This document shows positions 23,622 through 35,043 of a stretch of DNA of 64,000 bases, piece after piece. The notes below the pieces were generated by a model, which ran no database searches, had not been told where the DNA came from, and saw only the letters and a program-made list of their open reading frames with translations. Position numbers and translations under genes: made by a program. The stretch is taken from contig CM064871.1 in the NCBI GenBank assembly GCA_032719365.1, positions 30,291,566 to 30,355,565 on the forward strand, read 5' to 3'. How positions within the stretch are numbered: the stretch's first letter is position 1; each line of letters begins with the position of its first letter. The stretch comes from Prinsepia uniflora. Lineage: Eukaryota; Streptophyta; Magnoliopsida; Rosales; Rosaceae.

Positions 23622-25905
23622 AGTCATGACCCATCCCAATCCCCCCGGGATTAACACAGGATGTGTCATGATCCCGTCTGACACGAAGTGTTAGACAAGG
23701 GATAATTTAAAACCTTCAGCTCGACCGGCTTCCAGAGCGCGCCAGGATCCTATGGAGGAGTGTGATGTCTCGGTCTCTGCTACAATCCGCAACCGTGATC
23801 AACCTGGAGGGCATTAAAAACCATAAAAGACTGTGAGTGGACGAAAAGCAATAAGTTCATAAAAACACATTTCATAAATATATTTATGCCCTTCACTAAA
23901 AAGCATGCATGCATTCGAAAACCGTTTATCAAACCACATGTTCAAATAACCATTATTAGGGTCTCAGTCCCAAGTTCCGTAAATTCAAGTCATACGGGCC
24001 CCTGCCCAAAACCATTTACACAATTCCATAAATCATATCAACGATATGTGGGAACTCAGCCCAAAACCATAAATCCGAGTATATGGGTCATTGCCCAAAT
24101 CTGTTTACTATTCACAAAACATCATTTCACAAATCCAGGAAATCATGTTTACCATATATCATATTATCCTGGTTTCCAAAGCTACGCATGTGCTACCCGG
24201 GGTCTCAAATCTCAAGTCTTCCCATGGTCCACCCAGGTCAATGTCCGTAAATCAATGATCCTCCCTGAGGGTTATAATCCATATAAGCCTTCCTGAGAGT
24301 AAGGTACCCAACGGGGGTGACTCCACTTAGTTAGTGCTCCGTGTCTATTTCGGGGTCCACCCAGGCCAACGACCCTCTCCGGAGGAGACAATCAATAAAA
24401 TAAAGGATGGTATACAAAAAACCATTTCGAAATCATTCCCAAAACCTTTCAGAGGATCCATGCCAGTCCCCATAAACCGTCATGAAACTAGAAATCCATT
24501 TATGGGTCCCCGACCCGAAATCACAATCGTAAACCATAACTGGGCCCCAAGCCCAAATTCGTAAACCAACTGGGCCTCATGCCCGATTTCGTAAACCAAC
24601 TGGGCCTCATGCCCGATTATGTAAACCAACTGGGCCTCAAGCTTGATTTCGTAAAACAACTGGGCCTCATGCCCAATTATGTAAACCAACTGGGCCTCAA
24701 GCTCGATTTCGTAAACCAACTGGGCCTCGAACCCGATGCCTTATTAAGTCAAATGGACTTTGAAGTCCGATAGTTCGTAAATCAAATGGGTCTCATGCCC
24801 AAGTTCACCTTTCCAAATCCAAAACCATTTTATTAAACCATAATCAAAACCATAAGCACATATAATCATGGCAAAACCACAAACCTCGATATACGTGCAA
24901 ATACGTAAATCGCCTCGAAATACGTATAATCATGAAAATCACCAATCCATAATCATCATGATAGAAATCATATCCATAAAACATATAAAACATTTATGCA
25001 TGCATCACAGTTTAGAAATCAAGGTCCACTCACAGACCGTCCTAACTACCGCCTCGATATGCGTGTCGTAAGCCTCCCCGGCTAATCACAGTCACCGGGA
25101 CTCCCAAACTTGTCCAAATCATACTAGATGGTTACTAACTACTTTATTAATCTCTCATTGAAGCCCCATAATTTTTCCAAATTTTAACTATTTTTAAACT
25201 CGATTTTATACCTTCGGACATCCCAAATTATATCGAAACGATGTCTGATCGACACGAAACCAGTCCCAAAATGTTTGTTACATCAAACAGATTAAAAGTC
25301 ATGTTGAAACCATTCCCAAACTACCCTTCACACGCCCTCACGCGCCGCCCAAAGGGGTTGCGCGCTATTCATCGTCCTTAACCTCTGTTGAACCGGGTTC
25401 ACTGGTTTCGACCGGCGTGACCAGTCCAGTGCTCTACTTTCAAAACACATGAAAAACCATCAAAAACTTACCTCCCATGATCAAACAGTGAGTTTGACTT
25501 TCAAGCTCAATTCCCAGTCCTTTCAGCCTCCCATTTCCTTCGAAAATGATCCCCACAGAGTTGTCCTGGTCCTTAGGTCATGTTAGAATCAAAAGAAACT
25601 CGAAACAACATCTAAAAACTAGGTTTCCAAATTTTGGGTCAAAACAAGTCACGGGTTACCTGTGTTCCAGTTTTTTCACCGTCGTGGACCGCCGTGTCCC
25701 ATCATCCCTCAGTCCCTCTGGTCACTCCCTCACTCATGGTCTCTCACACGAACACAAAGATGGATAATGGTGGTGAGGTGATAAGTGTTGTGTGTTTGTT
25801 TGTTTGTTTAGAGGAAATGAAAATGGTGCTCGGTTTTAGAAAGGAAATATGGAGATGATAGTGATAAACAAATGAGGGTTGGATAGATAGAGTCCATTTG
25901 GAGTC
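23622..25905 (-). repeat. 3' LTR (5'-truncated) of the coding-free derivative
   Basis: Same family as the 3-kb LTRs: terminal hairpin near 23667-23700 (GTCTGACAC paired with GTGTTAGAC), bracket CTGTGAGTGGAC (23831-23842) with exact partner GTCCACTCACAG (25024-25035), and a CACGCGCC block (about 25338). It passes directly into internal sequence near 25905, so the LTR start (TGTAA...) and PPT have been deleted. Confidence 0.78.
24538..24770. repeat. 30-bp minisatellite of hairpin units inside the LTR
   Basis: About seven units of the form AACTGGGCCTCATGCCCGATTTCGTAAACC with small changes. The core GGGC-CTCAT-GCCC is self-complementary. The array ends with GGACTTTGAAGTCC (24755-24768), a 5-bp-stem palindrome. 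The equivalent place in the LTR at 60137 has GGACTTGTAGTCC (61865-61877). Confidence 0.92.
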
Positions 25906-28412
25906 CATTGAGTCCCACGGTCACCCGGCTAGCATCGATATGTCTACTCCTAATCACGTAATCCAACACGTACCAATCTGACTCACGCCTACCAAGCCGT
26001 ACCCATTCATGCCAACTAGGCATCCAATCTCACCCACATTTATCGAGACGCATTAACTCCGAACCTGTCGGTTACCTGCTCATGCGATTACTAAACTATA
26101 TTTGACTAACTTCGAAAGGAAGCCAATCCCAAAATTCATACATCTAAGGTTGACCAAGTTCGACCATGTCGGACACCTACTCGTTCGATTAATACACCAT
26201 ACGGGATTTACCTCGAAAAGAAGTCAGTCTCATGATCCTTATCCTCAAATATCCAAGACAAATCAATAAACTCTCCTACTATCTTGATCATCAAGATCAT
26301 GATCCATCACCATCACCATCATCACCTGATCAATAACATCACGATCCAGATCCACCTAGGATCCACATATGTCCTCACTCAGCTAACTACCAGATTTCAA
26401 GTCATAGGGTCCTATACCCTCATTGAATCTACATACTACCAAATCAGTCTTCAACCACTTTCACACGTCTAAACAGATCAGTCAACGATGAGACACGTCG
26501 AGACTATGGGTCCTCTCCGATTACCTCATATCGATCCTTGTCATTCCACCTTGGAAAATCAAGGATGATCCAAGACGATGACATCAACATTCATCCTACG
26601 TGAATGCAAATAAAAGCGCATTGCATTCACCACACTACGTAACCCAACATTGTCTGCCACCAAGGAGAAAATGAGAAATCTCATTCACCTAACTTCGAAA
26701 TACCCAACTCCTCCTGATAACCCAAAATAAATCATCGGTCCTCCCACCAATACACGATCAACGTACTGGTGACAACAATCATCATCTGCCATGGCAGAAC
26801 ATGAGAAGCCACCCTATATGACTCCGAAAATACCCATTACCAATGCGGAATCAAGCACTCCCCTCGTCGCCTCAATCACAACCTCTCTCGATTTCGAAGT
26901 TCCAACCATGTCGGAACCAACACACTCGGATATCAACCACGTGTCCGTAACCAGTCTAATTCACTACCAAGTTCGCATGTCGGCTTATACCATTTATGTA
27001 CATCCAAAAGGATGTGGTCCATTACTACTCGATCCTCACGCCTCAATCCCTACTGGATCTCATCCAGTCCAACACTATCTGAGATCCAGTGCTGGATCCC
27101 AGGTACTAAACGTATGCCCAACTCGACGGAGTCACATCCCGACTCGTGACTCATCGTTATCACATTCACCGGCACCAGCACCAACACACTAGCATCAGCA
27201 TCCGCATTAGAATCAGCATCAGCACACAATATGTGAATCACATAACCCTGGATCTTTGCTCATGTCGAGCAACGATCCCGCACCTTTGCTCAAATTGGAG
27301 TAACTCTGTCTCCCTCATACCCAACAACTCTAGGTACAGTCGCCCTGACAACTCAGAAAAGGAAACGTTCCTTGAACGTCCCCCGATTCACAACAACCAC
27401 AGCTACGATTACTCTCGACCAAAAATGCCTGCCACAACTCGTACAAACCCAACCATCAGATGTCACTGTCGGCACTCTGCATCCAACGGAATCAATCGCC
27501 CGTACCAACTACTCTGTATCCCCACTCCAAGATTTCGTCGACAAGTACCAAACCCTGGTAACCTGTCCAACCAATCTCAACTCAACTCAACCAATGTCGT
27601 CTACCAGGTCATCCATGACCTCAGCTGCACCCACTATCCATCACAACTAGAATAGTACGACAACCAACTAGGTTTAACCGATTAGTATAACCTCGACTGC
27701 AGAGTACAGTCTCATCACTAAAGCTAGCATGACATGCCCAACCGACGATCTCGGCTCCGAAAAGTCGTTAGAACCAAACCACTCACGGACTTACATTTCT
27801 GAACCATATAACAAACACTAGGGTTTCCTACAAAGGCCATCAACTAACTCTGTTGTACACATATCCTCTAACCCATCAATCACCACTAGGGTTCACCTTT
27901 CTAGACTATGAATCATGATTTAGGGTTCCACAATCACACCCTAGGGTTCCTCTGAACCCAACTCCCTTCTACAATATAATCCAAGGTCTTACCGACCCCG
28001 CGGTCCTGAAATCATATGGACGTCAATCCAATCCTACCCTCAACTCAACTAGGATTCCCCGAACCTAGCTGCTCCTTGTAATACTATTCATAACTCAAAA
28101 TGATCTGACCATCTAATGGTCACAACTCTATATTATCGTCATATCCAACCCTACAACATTGTGATAGACGATCCTGACGTAACCGTCCCACAGTCAAAAC
28201 TCTAAGATACTATTACGTTCATCCCTCTGTAGGGTCCCACACTGCCAAACCACAACAGAACAAAAGCACACTCACGCATCAAATGTAGAATTGAAACTAT
28301 CCACGATTTAATCCTACTAACTATCATACCGGCATCCTAACTATCAGGTTGATAACAAACTACAGCCTATAGAGACATCACATCCTCGACATGCGCACAC
28401 CACAAGAGCAAA
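25906..28412 (-). other. Internal non-coding region of the derivative
   Basis: About 25950-26280 is similar to 48880-49060 in the gag-only chromovirus (shared CGGTTACC, GAAAGGAAGCCAATCC, AGGTTGACCAAG-like words), which identifies it as family internal DNA. Short triplet-like runs (CATCAC near 26300, CATCAG near 27200) occur. Open frames at 26791-27655 have no recognisable domain. Confidence 0.6.
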
Positions 28413-28428
28413 CATGGCTCTGATACCA
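28413..28428 (-). promoter_or_regulatory. Primer binding site, initiator-Met tRNA type
   Basis: The minus strand reads TGGTATCAGAGCCATG just inside the LTR stub. TGGTATCAGAGC is the complement of the plant initiator tRNA-Met 3' end, the usual primer for chromoviruses. Confidence 0.88.
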
Positions 28429-28432
28429 CTTT

Positions 28433-28733
28433 TCACGATCCATCCCAATCCCCCCATGATTAACACGGGATGTGTCATGATCCCGTCTTACACAAAGTGT
28501 AAAATAAGGGAAAATTCAAACCTTCAACCTAACTGGCTTCCAGAGCGGCCCAAGATCACGGATGCGGACTGTAGCAGAGACCGAGACATCACACTCCTCC
28601 ACCGGATCCTGGTGCGCTCTGGAAGCCGGTTGGCCTGAACGTTTGAATTTTCCCTTGTCTGACATTTCGTGTCAGACGGGATCATGACACATCCCGTGTT
28701 AATCCCGGGGGGATTGGGATGGGTCGTGAAAAT
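28433..28733. repeat. LTR-end palindrome (head-to-head LTR tails)
   Basis: A left arm (about 28433-28556) is followed by about 54 bp and then its inverted copy (about 28611-28733), roughly 90 % alike by eye. Both arms are the terminal about 125 bp of the LTR. The right half extends to the terminal about 175 bp in plus orientation, including the GCAGAGACCGAGACATCAC block seen near 63108. Confidence 0.88.
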
Positions 28734-28736
28734 GAA

Positions 28737-29149
28737 GACGCAAGCTTCTACGAAAGCATATGCAATACAGCTTTGTAAGCTGCTTCTGCTATCAATACAT
28801 TGTTGTACACTTCAAATATCAGATAAACCAGAACTTTCAATTTGTTTTTATTCAATTCAATCTTTAATCAACATTCAATTTTTATCATCTCACTAGCTCT
28901 TATGTTACAAAAAAATTTCATATATCTCACGCTAATATGCCAGTAAGAGACTATGCATTATGATTGAACTTTCATTCAATTCAATCTTTAATCAACATTT
29001 CTTTATCATCACAATGACTCATATCTTACAAAGAAAACCCATCTAACAAATGCGTCATTTTAGTCTTATGAACTGTTGAACCAGAAATCGTACTTGCCGT
29101 GAAAAGTCTTCACAACCCCTACAAACAGTAAACAATCAACTATCATTGC
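28737..29149. other. AT-rich DNA with a short duplication
   Basis: The word TTCAATTCAATCTTTAATCAACATT occurs at about 28850-28876 and again at about 28975-29000, with similar sequence after each (TTTATCATC ... CTTACAAA). This is an imperfect duplication with a period of about 125 bp. No gene is seen. Confidence 0.6.
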
Positions 29150-29555
29150 CTCGATCGATTCCCCGGGGGTTTGTTCGACTAAGTACACTTTGATGCTTAA
29201 GTTAGTTTCAAGAGAGGAAAATGAAATACTTCGAAGCAAATAATTGGCTTACCTTGTAAGTGAAATGATCATCTCTATTTATAGAGAATCCTTAGGAGTC
29301 ACGGAGCGTTCTGATTGGTTGGTTGATTTTGTAATTAATAAATAATATATTTTTATTTAAATATATTATTTAATAATTATAATAATTTCTCATTATGATG
29401 ACAATTATAATAATTTAATATTAATAATAATTTCTCATTATTAAAAATATAGACAATTAATTCTCCGGGAGAATATTAAAACTATTAAGGATTTTAACCC
29501 AATTAAATAAAGTATTCAGTTGGTAAATATATTATTTTATGTGCGGGTGTCTACA
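29150..29555 (-). repeat. Probable LTR fragment (minus strand)
   Basis: On the minus strand it starts TGTAGACACCCGCAC, a common plant LTR start. A TATA box CTATAAATAG lies about 270 bp further in (about 29275-29284). The other end and a TSD could not be found. No PPT precedes the start, so it is not a simple 3' LTR. Confidence 0.45.
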
Positions 29556-32488
29556 AACCGTTAATGTCATTATAGGGGAAATTTGGATATTTTTTGAATT
29601 ATAGACCACGTGGTAACTCCACAATTTTCGAGTGATTTTAGGTTCCATAAATACCCCCACATCGCTTTGAAATTTAAAGAATCCTAAGATTTGTACGTTT
29701 TTGGATACAACACTATTAACCGTGCTTATCAGTATTTTGTGTCCTGCTTTATCTCCATGTTGAGAAAATTGGTTGTGCTCAGAGTCAAGTTGGTATATAT
29801 CTGAAGTGGACTTGATGTGCGTCAAGAAAAGGAATCGGCAAATCTTTAGGGAATTAAAGATTTTAATAACAGTAATTAATTTCATTTAATTTGAAATTAA
29901 TCATATTTAATTGGTTGGGGGTTTCTTTTCTTATTTAAAGAATGGTTGCCAAGAGGGAGAAGCTTGAATCCTAGCCTCTTATTTTGTTTGGGTGAAAAGT
30001 AGAGAGAAAATTTGGCAGCTGTTTAAAGATGAAGGCTGCACGTCAAATGACTTTGGAAGTAAAGCGAAATTTGTTATGTTTTCACATTTGTTGGTAATAA
30101 AATTGCAGGTAATTAAGAGTATGCATTGTGCTTGTCGTTACATACTACAATAAGTCAAGCATGTTTGTGTGTTGCCATGGAAGTGACAAAAAAGCCACCT
30201 GCATATGAAGTCGTCAGGGGACAATCTCAAAAGCTAGGCTACTGCTGAATGGTACTCGTCTCGAAGGGATTGAAATGAACAGTGGGCTGAAGCTTGGTTG
30301 GAGAGCTGAGGCTGACGTCGGGAACACACAAATCAAGTGCTCAGAAGTGGAAAGGAACAGCTGAGAGGCGCTTCGGCACACGACTGAAGCACTGACAGGT
30401 AGAAAGGAGCTGCAGATAGAGGAGGCTAGTCTGGCGAGTGTGTACACGCACCGAAAAAGGGCAGTGGTTGGCTCGATTTTTGCAGTCTTCGTCTAAGACA
30501 GAAAAGAGAGAATGTCTCGAGCGTTGACACATGGCAAGAGATGTTGACTTTGTCAGCCTGTGTATGGCACATGAGGTTCACGTTACGGTAGCTGCTCGCA
30601 TATGGCAGGACAATGTTGGGAGGGCGCCTACAAACGGGCAAACTGCATTAGCTAGTGGATGCGCACTGACGTCATCATGATGCCAACTTATTAACACTCA
30701 GACGCGCATGTTTCACACGGTCATACAATGGAAGGTTGTCTGTCATTGATGAGTCGGTCTTGATAGTTTGGGCAATCACGCATTACCATGTGGTAATTTT
30801 CCATTGGTCCATGCTCACCACTCGTTTCAGACGCACGTGCATTGGATCTTAATTCTGCCGTTTCCAGTGGACGGGCCCCACTTTTGTAGGCTATCAAACA
30901 TTGCACAAACGAGACAGCTGGACTATTAACTGGATTATCAAACATTGACACGCGTCGTGCTTTGATTGGTGATATTTCCATGTGGTAGGCTACTAGAAGA
31001 GAATTTTGGAGCTTGGGGACGTGTGTGACAACTGGAGACAACATTATTTGTTATGCATTCAGACTTTGCCACATGTTGATTGATGACTGGTCTATGCAGC
31101 TTTAGTGTGTGGGACACATTTGAGGTTAAAGTTGGCACATTTTCGCTGCTACTTGAATTGCTTTACAAGTATATATACATATATAACTCTTTGATTTAAA
31201 GTATATATCTAATTAAACATTTCTTCAATTGCAGCAACGCATTTTTTCATATTTCGAGTGGTATCGTTGGCAATGATCCAAACAATGACTTGTTTATTAT
31301 TTCAGGCGATCATTTTAAAATGCAACAAGATGCATTTACAAAGTGATTTGGAAATCTTGCATTATGGGAGCGGGGGGTTTACGTAGTCAGATTCCATTCA
31401 GAGGGAAAGATGTGAATTTTGAGGAAACTTGAAGATTTTAAGGCATGGAAAACTTGCAATTGGATTCTCTTTCCAGATGTCGTCTTTCTGAAGCTTGGAA
31501 AAATGTGCTCTTTTGTGTAGGCTCTCAGATATTGCAAGAGAAAAAAATCCAAACCAGCAGTCGATTAATGAATATTTATCCTTTGATCATCAGCTGGGAT
31601 TTGCAATTTTCATTCTTCAAAATTTTGGATGATAGAAGGCCCTATGAAAGCTTCATCTAGAAGTGGTTGAGCGCCTCACCACGTCTGATATTGTTGATAT
31701 CCCAAAGAAGAACAATCAAACAAAGACTTAACATGCCTCCCTAGAATCAGTTAAGTCTTGAAATGATTTTCTAAGTATGTTCAGGGGCATTGTTCCTAGT
31801 TTCCCAAGCCCAGCAAAGTCATCCAGCAAGCATAGAGATTTTTTCAATCCTTTCAAGCATTTGGTCAAGATCCTGGAGGTGGAAATTCAACAGGGTGGAA
31901 ATCCAGCAATTGAGACTTGAATGATTTTTCATATCATATGCCCCCACAACTTTGATCTGAAAAGAAAATGAGGAGCTAAAGTTGGGTATGATGAGTTACA
32001 ATGGAGTCCTTTCTAATGAGTTGGAGCTGGAACCAGAGGTTGAGGTCGGGAATGGTGGATAGTTTTCCCCTATAATCAGCTGAAAAATGGACCGAGTCCT
32101 AAAAGATGATAGGCATTAATGCCTTGCCCCCAGAATTCCCATAGATTAGTTGCTCCTTGTCGACGATTGGATTTTCTTTCTTGTATTGAATACTAGGTTT
32201 GAGCGATCCATATATGATTTGCTAACCGTTTTTCAAATAAAGAAATGAAAATTTTGTTCATGTAAAATTTTGAATTAATGTGCGAAGTTTCTTCTACAAA
32301 TTTTTTATTAATTTGAATTAATTTATGAACTTATAGTTTTGTCAAATGCCTCAATTGCAGCCATAAGCATCCACTAAGAGTTTTTTATTTCAATTGCCTT
32401 TCAGAGAAGAGCTTAGAGCGATTTCTAGGTAGAGTCTTGGATAGGTTCTAGAAGGAAGACTTGGATTGCTTCTAGTAGGAAGGCTTGA
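29556..32488. other. Unassigned AT-rich DNA
   Basis: No coding domain recognised on either strand. A moderately GC-rich part (30450-31100) has TGACGTCA-like words (about 30667), and a TATATATA tract lies near 31170. AATAAAG occurs near 32240. It could hold an old LTR or a degraded host sequence. I cannot decide from the sequence alone. Confidence 0.4.
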
Positions 32489-33479
32489 AGTCATAGGACC
32501 CGTCCCAATTCCCCTGGATTATCGTGGGATGTGCCTGCTCACGTTTGACACCGCATGTTAGACCAGGGATAAACTCGTCACCCGCTCGGGGTTAGTCAGA
32601 GTACCCTAGGATCGGCGATGGCATGTGATGTCTCGATCTCTGCTACAGCTCACATCCGTAATCAACCTAAAAGGTATTAAAACCATAAAAGTTGTGAGTG
32701 GACAAAACAACAGTTTATAAAAATCATTTATATCGAAAAGACATTTATACCCTTCACGTAAAAGCATACATGCATCATAAAACAGTTATTTCAAATACTT
32801 TCCCGGAAGCAAGACGTCTTGCTTCCAAAATCAAATCTAGTGAAAAATGGTTCTCAAACGAAGTCATTATCTCAGTAAGGTCTCAGCCCAAAACAGAATC
32901 ATATAAGGTCGCAGCCCAAAACTAAATCAAAGAAAACTGGAATGGAGCCTCAACCCAAAACATAGAACACGAGGGAACACATCCCATCCTCATCTCAGTG
33001 TCAGTCACGATTCCAATCCTAGTACATGTGCAAATAGCTCAGGACCGCTCACAATCCTAGCATGTCGCCGTTAACACATCACCAGCCACGACCATCTTTA
33101 GATCATCACGAACACATCAGTGATCGATCTCAGAGGATAACATCAGCACTCCTAAGTAGAGCCTCCTTCTGGTATCAGAGCCTCCAACGGCTACTCGACC
33201 GGGGCTCTAACCCGATCGTCCAGGACTAACCCATAATACCACACATAGGGCCATCTGCCTAAAATATCATCAAATAGGTCACAGCCTGAAATATCGCCAA
33301 ATGGGTCACAGCCCGAAAACCAGTGTCCATCGACACTTCATATCCCAAGATTCCTCGAATCCTATCAAATCCACAACTGGGTCTCATGCCCGAAGTATCT
33401 TTCATAAAACTCGTAACTTATTCGGTGGCCAGCTACCGAAATTTCTCTCGGCCGTCAGTCCGGCCACTCAGCTGTCCTC

Positions 33480-33756
33480 TGACAAGACCCGTCCCAACTG
33501 GACTTCAAAAACCGTGCCCGACCTGCTCCCGTCTGACAAGTCAACTAAATGTCCGAAACTCCCCTTCAGTGCTTGCCAGACAAGGGATGTTCGCACGGAT
33601 TTCTGCTGCTGTCACTGCCTCACGATCAGTCCCGAGCGTCGTACCACGGCATGAAGGGTCACAAAACAGAAAAGGTGTGAGTGGACAAAAATGACCTCTT
33701 ATAAAAACATTTATAAGAATACAATCTTACCCTCCAGTTTTCACAAACTTGCATGC
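33480..33756 (-). repeat. 3' LTR of the gag-only chromovirus, segment 1
   Basis: LTR 3'-end segment, matching 50321-50597. It includes the bracket word GTGTGAGTGGAC (33675-33686). It stops at the Tat insertion, inside CTTGCATGC; CATGC (33752-33756) is the left TSD copy. Confidence 0.93.
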
Positions 33757-34332
33757 TGTTTGATCCTGAAATGACCAACACGATGAGACCCGCTGGGGGT
33801 TCTGGGACCAGCCGCGTGGTGTTTCGGGTCCGCTGGGGCGTGGCCGTTCGGCGAGTATCCTGCAAGGACTAGACACTGGTGTGGTGCCGGCCGAAGGGGC
33901 TCCGATGCCTAAGTTAGTATCTGAGTGCCGAGAGGCAAGTAAATACAGTGCTCTGGATCGGTTCTTAGTGTCTTACCTTTGTGAAGGGTTTCGGGGTATT
34001 TATAGTAGCCATAACTACGGTAGGTGGGCTACTGTTACGGGAGCAGGTGGTGCTTGGTGGCTGGGAGCCGTCTGACAAGCCCTGGATATCCGGAGGAGGT
34101 GCCAGCTGGAGTCCCAACCTGCCTCCATCAGGGAGTTGGTGTGGCAGAGTTGGTTAGGTGACTGTCGCAGCCAGCTGTCGTCTGTTCACTGTCAGGTGCC
34201 GAATGGCGGGTCTGCAGTACGGTGCCGGTCGGCGGGCCGTGGGCCGTGAGGGTGCCGATCAGGCGATCGGTCGGCGGCCTTCCTATCCTGGTGGGACCTG
34301 TGCTAGGGTGGTCGGTCGATATGGTATCAACA
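33757..34332 (-). repeat. 3' LTR of the Tat element (576 bp)
   Basis: Aligns base for base with 44130-44705 apart from about six substitutions (for example GTGTGGTGCC versus GTGTGATGCC, and TAACTACGG versus TAACTGCGG). A minus-strand TATA box (TATAAATA) is at 33997-34004. Confidence 0.95.
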
Positions 34333-34345
34333 TAAGTCCCCTAAG
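34333..34345 (-). promoter_or_regulatory. Polypurine tract of the Tat element
   Basis: The minus strand reads CTTAGGGGACTTA directly before the LTR start TGTTGATACC. Position and purine content fit a plus-strand primer, though the tract is short and contains pyrimidines. Confidence 0.65.
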
Positions 34346-34807
34346 TCTTTGACTGAGGTGGGGTTCCTCGGTCGAGGACTTGATATGACGGTTGGTACCT
34401 GTCGACCGACCTGGGCGGTGCGCCCTGTATCCCTAGTAGCCCCCCAAGTCGTGGAGCGAGGAAGTGCACCGTATGTCCGATTTGCAAAGGAGTCCCGTTG
34501 CCGAGTTCCGGAAGTGTCCCACCGTAAAGACCGGAAGATCGTGGAGAGGTGGCCGTGGGGAATGGCGGGGAGACGTCGGTAGCAGTGTGCTTGCCGACGA
34601 AGAGGGGAGGTGTGCCATCGGGAAAGAGGCCGAGAGGCTCCGGTCGGCAGGCGGTATGAATACATACCGGTGAGTGATGTACGTATGTACGTATGTAGTT
34701 GAGATACCGATGGGTATACAGTACAAGGTATTCGTAGCTGAAAGGTGGCCGTATCGGCCTGGTGACCGTCGGATCGGAAGCGCGCATCTCGAGGCGGGCC
34801 AGGGGCC

Positions 34808-34815
34808 TATAAAAG
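34808..34815 (+). promoter_or_regulatory. TATA box of the antisense gene
   Basis: TATAAAAG within GGCCTATAAAAGGGGCG, on the strand opposite to gag-pol and about 236 bp before the antisense ATG. Its context is GC-rich. This suggests the gene has its own promoter rather than relying on the LTR, whose promoter points the other way. Confidence 0.6.
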
Positions 34816-34952
34816 GGGCGAAAGCTTTCTGTCTTTTTTCACTTTTGACTCAGAGCATCAGTGGAATAATTGCGAGTGCCGACTGAATTGGAGACTGCCG
34901 ATCAAGAAGAGGACGCACGTGGAACCAGTTCGACCGAGCAAAACTTTGAAAG

Positions 34953-35043
34953 GTATAATTCCTGCCGTTCGGCGTCTATGCTCAGCATGTGTTCCGTAGC
35001 GTAGGTGCTTAGTTGTAGCTTCTTTTCTTTTGGTAATTTGTAG
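34953..35043 (+). other. Possible 5'-UTR intron of the antisense gene
   Basis: A donor-like AAAG/GTATAA (34953) and a pyrimidine-rich stretch ending TTTGTAG (35043) abut the ATG at 35044 exactly. Predicted from splice-site pattern only. Confidence 0.4.

Larger units (their letters stand above)
23622..28731 (-). mobile_element. Coding-free chromoviral derivative with a palindromic right end
   Basis: The left end AGTCATGACCC and right end GGGTCGTGAAA are both the 3' end of the LTR, in opposite orientations. Flanks GTGAA (23617-23621) and ATGAA (28732-28736) match at 4/5. Order: truncated 3' LTR (23622 to about 25905), internal DNA (to 28412), iMet-type PBS (28413-28428), then a short 5' LTR stub fused to an inverted LTR tail. 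No gag or pol is seen. The LTR/PPT junction is deleted. Confidence 0.72.

Noticed and set aside
24538..24770. Regular 30-bp repeats resembling a CRISPR array
   Set aside because: Units are contiguous without unique spacers, lie inside a plant LTR, and no cas genes are present.
24480..24773. Repetitive open frames on both strands (NQLGLMPD-like and EAQLVYEI-like)
   Set aside because: Produced by the 30-bp minisatellite, whose period is a multiple of three. Not a gene.
26791..27655. Frames of 133 and 169 codons in the coding-free derivative
   Set aside because: No similarity to gag or pol, on the opposite strand to the element, with triplet-like repeats explaining openness.
28413..28428. Possible tRNA-Met gene
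   Set aside because: Only the 3' complement (TGGTATCAGAGC) is present, beside an LTR end. It is a primer binding site, not a tRNA gene.
29150..29555. Complete solo LTR with TSD AACCG
   Set aside because: I could not find a second AACCG or a matching left end, so only a fragment is reported.
30200..32300. Possible host gene exons with splice-like and AATAAAG signals
   Set aside because: No continuous coding frame or recognisable protein motif; signals are too weak to call a gene.
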